Assembly: GCA_033675545.1 (NCBI GenBank)
Contig: JAWDGP010008052.1
Span: 328,501 to 392,500 of the forward strand
Direction: 5' to 3'
Length of the DNA stretch: 64,000 nt
From: Elysia crispata
Taxonomy: Eukaryota > Mollusca > Gastropoda > Plakobranchidae
Both the position numbers and the translations under genes were made by a program. A model generated the notes under the pieces. That model was not told the DNA's origin, made no database searches, and saw nothing but the letters and a program-made list of their open reading frames with translations. Positions 12,601-64,000 of the stretch are shown one piece after another; position 1 is the stretch's first letter, and the number at the start of each line of letters is the position of its first letter.

Positions 12601-15326
12601 TCTTTCTATTTAAAAAAGAGGGTTCTGTTAACTACGCTTTTCTTCGCTTTGTTTTATTTGTGTAATAAAAATCAAACGGTTGTGTTGATGTCAATTTTCA
12701 CTAGCCGCCCATCATCAATCTTTCAAGGCAATCAGTGATGCTAAAGCCTAACAATAAAACAAACATGACCGTAATATGTAACCTTTGTGCATTGAGAAGG
12801 GACGTGATAAATCATCTTTAAGAAATAAGATTTTAAGTGATGGGTGCAAAAGCCCACACTAAAGATTTCTCAGAATTAAAGAAGTGATTTTCTGGATAGT
12901 CAAAGTGGATTGCGTGAATCAAACCTCCTGAATTGTGATCTTAGGTTCAACACAGTAATGTTGCTGTTTTCATTTCTTGCTCGCAGTCAGATTTTAATGT
13001 CTTGTAAAGAGATTACGTACAAAATCATTCTCATCTGTATTACCATGATCAGGTGCCTTTGAAAAGCTGAAACATTACTACCTCAGTAACTTTCAAGGAT
13101 CTTTCACATTGGAGAGTCCTTCTAGTTTGGTTACCGGGTATTGCTTTTACTTTTGAAAAGCCAGTTAATATTCTTTTCTCTTGAAATTATTTGATTAATA
13201 TTTGATTAATTATTAATCAAGAAGGTTTTGAGGTTTTAGCAAGCTCCAGTTTGTCTTTACTAAGCTTAATATCAAACTGATTATGTATGTTGATGAAAAC
13301 TTTGAAATAATAATTATGTTTCCTTTTGTGTTTTTTACTTGTATTGTGACCTGATCTGTCATGCAGACAACACCAGGCATATTCCTCAAAACATTTTACT
13401 TGAAAAATTTCTGAACAAAGGGCAAATGAAGGAAACAAAAATATGTTGATTCGATGCAGGCTTTGAATTTGATATCTGTTATTCCTGTATGCTATAACCA
13501 GGTTGTAGACTAACCCATGGAATAGGTTTGCCTTTATCACTATAGATACCTAACAGTCTGACTTTGCCATAAGTGATATTGATAAACCCACTGTTAAGAA
13601 CTGATAACCATAAAAGCCTACTAACTTTATAATACAAGGTTGAGTCTTGGCCAAGAGAAGCACATATCTTCCATGACGCAAATTGGTTTCATCTATAATT
13701 CTATGTGGCTCACTGAATAATTTTCCAGTGCGTTACACGTGATCAGCGATTTTTCTTGTGGAACCAATCCCATGCAGAACACGGGATGGTCTTCAATAAT
13801 TGTTTTCTCCTTTGCTATTGTATCTGTAATTTAAGTGAATACCCATTATGGAATCACAGCATCTTAGTTTCAAATTTGTGTAAACGGGAGTGGAAAAGAG
13901 CCGATACTTTTTTTTTAATGAATTTTTTACCTGAGGTCACTTCTATGAGGCACAGCCACAATAGATCTAGATCTAGTAAACTTTCACATGCAGGCAAATT
14001 ACGTAATGGATTAATTTTTTTTTGGTCAGTTCAAAAAATCATTTAATATTTAGTATTCAAATTTATTTCAATTTAAATGTCTATTTTTCCAAATTTGCAT
14101 GGCCAAATTTCATGTAAATTGGTTAATTAAGAATGCCATGGTAATTTTTTTTAAAACTGCCATGAAACTGGTCTTCAACGCTTGTAAACCGAAAAATAGC
14201 CTGGGGTTGAGTGAGTTAACAGCCTTAAATTGGGATATTTGGTTGTCAAGTATTGTCTGAAACAAGTACAGAATATGCCCTGCCATTTCTTGGATATTTT
14301 GCTTTTGAAACTCACATTGACAACATTTATTCTGTCAGTCTAATGATGAATAAGAGAGTGCTTCTCCTTCCAAATTCTTCACTTGTGGTCTCCCATTTCT
14401 CATTTTTATCTGACATTTGCAAACATAAGCACACTTATTCCTCTCTCCACAATCACTGCAAATTTTTTCCACATGAAGGCCACAAACTCTTTAGATATAG
14501 ATCTTGGCTACAACAAAATTTCCATGCTTACTGAGCTGAATACCCATGGGAATGAGTTTTCCAGAACTTGAAGCCATGGTTTACGACTTTGTTTACTATT
14601 ATTATAATACTAATAGTAGCACTGCCAAGGTCCATATTTTTCATTTAGGAAGCAATGGACTTATACACTCAGCACATGATAACTTTTTGTGATGTATGTA
14701 TCTGTTTTATTTGCTTGCTAGGTTACATTTTGATCTTTGGACAGCATATATCTATAATTAGTCTGTCTCTTTAAAGGGTCTCCTTCATGCGATCACAAAA
14801 ATTGCATGTAACTTCTAATAGTATGTTGATTCACCTGGCTAATGTGCACTTTTATTTGCACAGAATCCTAAAACAATGAATTGCCCATTCACAAAATTTT
14901 ATTTATTGTGTTATGTATATCACAGATTATGCTATTATATTGTTCATGCTCTTTTTTAATGTTTGTGTAATCAAATATAAAAAAAAAAGGAAGCATGTTG
15001 GAAGCCACATCATAACATATAAGAAATAAAACAGAAAGTATCTGTTCATGTTAGTTGATGTGCAAGGTAGATTTAAGGTCAAAGCTGATTCTAACAAAGA
15101 TACCATTGAATTCAAGAGGTAAAAGAAAACATCCTAATTTAATAAGTGATCAATGCTTTTTTAAAATTTTTTTTGATAACCTCATCACATAAGCATTATG
15201 CAGTTATTTCTACAAAAGAAAGAAAAATGTCCCATGGGGAATTTATTGACAGAACTAGAAGTATATTAAAATGTATATTTCTCAGACAATTTTTTCTTTC
15301 TGTAATACATAAGATGAAATTACTTT
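9670..15326. other. Intergenic stretch without recognised genes
   Basis: No coding exon is recognised on either strand. The stretch holds two patches richer in G and C than their surroundings: 10,900-11,110, with a loose inverted repeat around ATTGTCGG, and 11,330-12,420, which starts near a pogo-like end at 11,943. The rest is AT-rich, featureless DNA. Open frames of 90 to 107 codons at 12,011-12,304, 13,217-13,540 and 13,756-14,046 show no family resemblance I can name. Confidence 0.4.
11943..11990 (+). mobile_element. Possible end of a pogo/Tigger-like DNA transposon
   Basis: The bases TACAGTAGAACATGACTAAA, followed by a GCGGCACC-type stretch, resemble the TA target plus CAGTAGAAC terminal repeat found at the ends of many animal pogo-type elements. 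A GC-richer body follows to about 12,420, including an open frame at 12,011-12,304 that I cannot identify. A matching opposite end was not found, so this is a solo end, a truncated copy or a chance match. Confidence 0.3.
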
Positions 15327-16559
15327 CAGACCTGCCAACTTAAATATGGAAAGCAGGAAAATCACAAATGACATTTTTCCAGACAGACAGTATGCGCTCG
15401 CTGACACACAAATTACAAAAAAAAATAAATAATAAGAAGAAAAGGTTTCCTCACCATAAAAAAACAACTATTTACAAGGTTTATAGAGATTTCCTATTCT
15501 GAGGGAGATAGACTGCAAGCTGTCCCTTATTGCAGTCTTGCACTTCTTCAAGAAATGCTCTGTCATGTTCAGAGGCCTGGTCCTAACTTTGGTCACTAAC
15601 AGGGCATTTAATGTGTGAGTGAACATTGAAGATCTGGTCTCATTGCGATTCTTCCTCACCAGGGCAAACACTCTCTCAACACTGGCATCGCTGTGAGGCA
15701 CTGATAGAACAGCTAGGGCTATTTGAGCCAAATTTTTAAAGGGTTTGGTCTTGTCCAAGGAGTTGACATATGATAACTAAAGTTCCACTGGTCATCAGCC
15801 CTTTCCATTGAAAGAATTGGGGATAGCAGGTCACAGCATTGGAACACAGAAAATTCCTCGTGAAGCTTGTCCTGGGTCACTTTGAGATTAGTCATCTTTG
15901 ACAAGAAGAACTTGAGATTAGAAAAAGATGCATGCTGCCTATTCTCAGTGGTGACACACTAGATCTAGAGCTCATGATTCGTGAAAGAACTGTTCGATTG
16001 TCGATGCCATCATCGAAATCAAGTTAGACCTAGACAAGTCAAACAGTTGGAATCACCAGTTGGAAATGACAGCAAGGGCCGAGGACTGGAGGTGAAGATG
16101 GAGAGATTGTTGTTATTCGGAAGAATAGGCGTAACCCTAAACGATAAAGAAAACAACACGTTGGGATCGATATCTTTGACATGGTCTAACTAACCCAATC
16201 TCCATAGCATAATAACAAGTATAAAAACAAAGGTAATATATTGCATATCAATAAAATATACATCATTCTTCGCGCATGCGCACAGCTTTACAAACTAGCT
16301 TATTCTACTCTAGTTTCAGTTGCGTGATTTAGAGAAATTCTTCGAGAAGGCCTAGGCTAATCGGGCTAAAAATTTAAGTGATTAGCAGTCCATTTTCGTC
16401 GTGAAACAAATACTCGGTGTTTTCCAGTAAATTTGTTAGGCCTAGTATTTAATTCACCGTTTCGCACCGGACAAGTGGCAAAAAATAGGTCAATGCGGAA
16501 TTGCGGGAATAACATATGGGGGCGGGAATTTCCGCATCACGCTTTAGTTGGCAGGTCTG
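15327..16559 (-). mobile_element. hAT DNA transposon, internally deleted, with terminal inverted repeats
   Basis: The left end reads CAGACCTGCCAACT (15,327-15,340) and the right end is its exact complement (16,546-16,559). This 14-bp inverted repeat is of the hAT type. Between them, on the minus strand, lies the C-terminal part of a hAT transposase. At 1,233 bp the element is much shorter than an autonomous hAT and keeps only the dimerisation end. The 8-bp flanks (ATTACTTT and TACTTCTC) do not match well, so a target-site duplication is not clear. Confidence 0.8.
15468..15904 (-). pseudogene. hAT transposase C-terminal dimerisation domain, broken
   Basis: The segment 15,468-15,758 reads LAQIALAVLSVPHSDASVER and then VFALVRKNRNETRSSM, the classic hAT C-terminal dimerisation motif (small-residue LS-P-S-A-ER-F followed by an R-rich helix). 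A second open piece at 15,719-15,904 continues it upstream in another frame, so at least one frameshift separates them near 15,770. The DDE catalytic core and the N-terminal BED zinc finger are missing, so the protein cannot transpose anything. In a living element this domain dimerises the transposase. Confidence 0.8.
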
Positions 16560-19205
16560 TACTTCTCAATGTCTCATGACGTAAGATGAAATAATCAATC
16601 AAATAGGTTTCACCTTTTTAATTACTGCCACAGCCTTCAGTTGTTGTTGTGAGGTAAAAGATGAGTTGAGGAGGGCCAGGAGGAAGCTGTTAGCTGAGGT
16701 CGAACTCCAAAATGGGTATGGACTTTGAGTGGAAAACTAAAAGTAGGAAAAGTTACAAAGGATAATTGAAATTCGTTCATCATATTATTCCTAATCTTAC
16801 AGTCTATTTAAAAGGTCACATAAAAAATACTGAAGTTCAATCTATCAATATTTCCTTATATCATTTAACCTCTTAATGGAGAAATTTGAAATTTTAGAAA
16901 ATCTCCATTACATGGGCAAAAACAGGAAATAGCTGATTCTGTACTTTTATGAACAAGTTAAAAATCCTCTAAATGCTCATTATAGACTATGTAGGTATGG
17001 ACAAAAAATACCTAGAGATCTATTGCCTTGCCGAAATTCATAAGAACCCACTATTTAAAAAAAATCTGTTAATAAAATAAAATGAACATTTAAAAGAATC
17101 TAAAGACAGTATCAGATTTTGAAACATAAGCTAATCATTGTTAAGATGTCCAATAGTAAAAAGCATTATTCCCATTTTTGCAACTGATGTCTACAATTAG
17201 ACAGGTTTTTTTTCCGTCTAGATACATATTGCATCAATCTAGTTGATTATCAAGATCGAATGGGAAATCCTAAATAGAGCTAGAGTAAATCTAGATCTGT
17301 AATCCAACTTGGGCATGACATGTGACTACAATTATACTTATATAGAAAGTGATTTTTATTCCAATTCAAAAAGCGAATCATTATAAATCTAGATTTTCTT
17401 TTAAACACGAATTAGTGGAGCCTAGTGTGAAGTTCTAGACCTATTAATATTTGATCGTATTCAGCTTAAATGTACTAAGAAAAGATGAAGATATGGAGAG
17501 CAGTGCCCAGTATCTAATGTATGTATACTCTGAAGAGGAAACCTTTACGAATCTTGAGTTCAGTAGTGAAATGCAGAAAGCAGTAACATTTTGGGCATAC
17601 AGCTGTTGATGAACAACAGGTCATTCAACCTCTTAGTATAATCAAAAAAAAATGAGCTAAATCAGTAAGAAAAAATATTCTTCACATGGCTGTTTGCAAT
17701 CTATTTAAAAAAAAATACAGTTGTGGAGAGGGAGGAATGCTCCTGCCTATACTGCTTGCAGCGTCCCATTTGAAAATTTCATGTTAAAAAATTGTGCCCA
17801 GTTTTCATCCCTGGCTACCCTACATTCTCTGAAGAATGTTTCCATCCCAATCAAAATACGTCTCATGTCACACAAAAATTTGATTAAAAAAGTATTTTTG
17901 ACACTCTCAGAGTCAAAAAATTCATGACATCAGGAATCTCTGAAGAGATACAAGATTTACTGTGATCAGAACTATTATGCACATTAGTTAGTCCCTTGAG
18001 GTCAATTTACGATTTCAATTTCCCTTTCATAAAGCAATGTGTTACACGCAAGAAAGGTTTGTGTATCCTCTACTTGTGGACCAAACATCCCCTCCAAAAT
18101 TGTTCAGCCTCTACAAAGGCTGGTTCTGTTCAGATTTTGATGTTATCTTAAACTGAAAATGTCATAAATATGGGAAGCAGAATCGAGGCTTATCTATGTT
18201 CAATCCCCTAGCTATTTTAATTACGATATTAAGAATTAAGACCCACGATCATATTTGATGCACATACTTGTGTCTGTTTGATAAAGCTCATTATCACAAA
18301 GTAACTCTACGTCTTTTTAAGCCCTATCTAGGCATATATTTGATAAAACAAGGTTAACAACCAATCTACCAATAAATGTGGGCATTTAAGAATCTTACCG
18401 AAATCTAGAATTGAGATCTAGTTTTAGTCAACTAAAGGTGGGCTTACTACAGTATTGGATATTGATTTGGGTTAATTGAGATCTGGATTGAGTTGTAGAT
18501 TTGATGCATTTTTGATGATGGAGTCAAGAATGGGGGCTGGTGACTGAATGATAATCCACCCACAAGTTGCATGTATAAGCTGTATGATTAATGAATATCA
18601 TTTTTTGTGAACCATCATATTGATATCACATCATTTCAAAGTTCTAGTACTCATAGCTTCTTAATCAAGAAGCCTTCAATATGATATTGCCGCATTCTTA
18701 CATGCTAACTATCAAATGATTATTGATGATCAAATTTTTTACCAGCAAAAAAAAATCAAGTTCGAAATCTTGAAGCCCATGTTCAATTCTAAATGAAAGT
18801 TTTTCAAGCATTGTCGAATTCCAAGAATGCTGAAGTACAAAGTGACCTGGATAATAAGACAGGAAACAAAAATGAATGACTTGCAGAGCTCATTTAATTC
18901 TTATTTTGATGCAACTTGTATTGTAAATGTATATGTACACATCCTAAAGCTGTAAGAGCCTGAAATATTTAGAAAACATTATCACCTTTACAAAGGTCAA
19001 ATAAATATTGAAGGAATCAGTCTGTAAGTCACAATACACAGCGTTAGACATAAAGAATGACACACAGAGATGTTGATCACTTTTGTTCCACTTTGTAGTT
19101 GAAATGATGAAGTTTACACACAATTTAAAAATAGACACATATAGATTAAAAAAAAATGCCTTTGGGCATTACATATCAGAATTAAATAGTTAGGCACACA
19201 ACAAT
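16560..19205. other. Intergenic stretch without recognised genes
   Basis: This is the DNA between the right end of the hAT element and the 3' end of the minus-strand multi-exon gene. Several TCTAGATC-type words occur near 17,290 and 18,410. I see no exon with a convincing frame and splice sites, and no clear repeat. Confidence 0.4.
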
Positions 19206-19495
19206 CACTCATCTTTTTCTGCATTTGACTATTTTATTCTCTTCTCTTTTTCATATTTTTGTGGGTATGGTAATGTGCCTTTATGCACATTTTTTACTCA
19301 AACTAGTTACTATTGTACATGTCAAATTAAGACCAAAAATCCCTTTTGTATGACCAAATATCCCTTTTGTGTGATTTAAATTGAAGTGTTTCTCAGTGGC
19401 AATAAATTATTAAGCTTTAACAGACTGGAAATGATGATTTCTCACGAGCTGATTTTTTTTTCAACTGCCCTTATAGCAGCTTATCCTAAAACCGT
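19205..19495 (-). other. Proposed 3' UTR and poly(A) signal of the minus-strand gene
   Basis: Downstream (minus strand) of the proposed stop codon there is an AATAAA at 19,233-19,238 in minus orientation, followed by a GT-rich tract at about 19,195-19,215 (TGATTGTTGTGTG on the minus strand). This arrangement is typical of an animal cleavage and polyadenylation site. It depends on the terminal exon being right. Confidence 0.45.
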
Positions 19496-63112
<43,617 letters not shown>

Positions 63113-63361
63113 TACATGGAGTATGGACTTCATTGTTAAATTTGATTCCTATATGATTTTTAGAGTCCACGCTGATTTTAGAATCTCGAGATAAAAGAAA
63201 ATGGGCCAGTGCCTTTCTTTAGTGAATACACCTTGATTAGGCCTATCATACGCCGCTTTTAATAAATCTAGAAGATCAGATGCAAAAAAAAACAACTGGG
63301 GAACTTTTACTCTTTAATTTTTATCACCATCAACATCATTATGACTATCATCATTTTCCCC

Positions 63362-63384
63362 TTTCTTTTCTTCTTCTTCTTCTT

Positions 63385-63415
<31 letters not shown>

Positions 63416-63611
63416 TCTTCTTCTTCTTCTTCTTCTTCTTCTTCTTCTTCTTCTTCTTCTTCTTCTTCTTCTTCTTCTTCTTCTTCTTCTTCTTCTTCTT
63501 CTTCTTCTTCTTCTTCTTCTTCTTCTTCTTCTTCTTCTTCTTCTTCTTCTTCTCCTCCTCCTCCTCCTCCTCCTCCTCCTCCTCCTCCTCCTTCTCCTTC
63601 TTCTTCTTCTT

Positions 63612-63642
<31 letters not shown>

Positions 63643-63645
63643 TCT
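63362..63645. repeat. (TTC)n microsatellite with internal (TCC)n
   Basis: About 280 bp of TTC repeats, with a block of about 45 bp of TCC near 63,552-63,592. All long frames across it (poly-Ser, poly-Phe, poly-Lys, poly-Leu) are artefacts. Confidence 0.97.
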
Positions 63646-63734
63646 TCTTGCCAATGCTGCGGATAGTTTATGTAGATAGTACGGTGGACAAAGTACACTC
63701 TAAGATTAAAATCCACACACACATACCCATACAC

Positions 63735-63736
<2 letters not shown>

Positions 63737-63815
<79 letters not shown>
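63737..63815. repeat. (AAT)n microsatellite
   Basis: About 80 bp of pure AAT repeats; reading frames over it are artefacts. Confidence 0.97.
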
Positions 63816-63817
<2 letters not shown>

Positions 63818-64000
63818 AATAAACAACATTTGCAACTTGCTTTGGTCTTTATTGGTTTTATTTTGACTGCCCAAGAAGATCACGTTTATGACTTTATTTT
63901 GACTCCACAAGAGGATTACCTCTAGAACTTAACCATAGCGTTTTCTTGAATGCTTTTTGTTTGCCAATGACATTTTATTTTTAAAATTCCAACTGGACTT

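Overview
The window is AT-rich animal DNA: a gene split into many small exons, long introns, and abundant decayed transposons and microsatellites. Frequent TCTAGATC-type words and a relic resembling the RAG1 N-terminus, a module I recall from the sea slug Aplysia (N-RAG-TP), suggest a mollusc, probably a gastropod. This is an inference from sequence style and recall, not a database match.

The main host gene lies on the minus strand, from about 62.2 kb (5' side; its start is outside or not recognised) to about 19.2 kb (3' end). I recognise 32 coding exons. Thirty consecutive ones (58.03 kb down to 19.50 kb) join through GT..AG sites with matching phases into one open frame of 1,075 residues plus stop. 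Two further 5' exons (62.19-61.59 kb) join each other; the link from 61.6 to 58.0 kb is unresolved. The product is a large all-helical, leucine-rich protein of the ARM/HEAT type, roughly 1,200 residues or more. Size, exon count and general character resemble meiosis inhibitor protein 1 (MEI1), but this is a hypothesis.

Bases 1 to about 9.6 kb have no convincing coding exon and are T-rich on the plus strand, ending in a good AATAAA plus T/G-rich site. They may be the very long 3' UTR (or introns) of a plus-strand gene that starts before the window and converges on the minus-strand gene. From 9.6 to 19.2 kb the DNA is intergenic, with a deleted hAT element (15.33-16.56 kb) and a possible pogo-like end near 11.94 kb.

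The 7.2-kb intron at 27.94-35.10 kb holds a 6.46-kb DNA transposon (28,152-34,611) with matching terminal inverted repeats. It encodes a broken plus-strand transposase of the animal family I recall as carrying DUF7869. Inside its transposase gene lies a second insertion (about 30.64-33.23 kb) with a RAG1-N-like zinc-binding stretch and a 'GLHGEQGVELVH' transposase tail. This nested N-RAG-like fossil is the most interesting item in the window.

Other introns carry LINE reverse-transcriptase pieces (54.18-55.09 kb and 35.44-35.80 kb), a tRNA-derived SINE head between two 145-bp direct repeats (59.15-59.73 kb), a fold-back element (38.71-39.01 kb), a 259-bp tandem duplication (61.02-61.53 kb), a possible solo LTR near 50 kb, and large GA, CT, GAA/TTC and AAT microsatellites. 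Most long reading frames over the microsatellites are artefacts.
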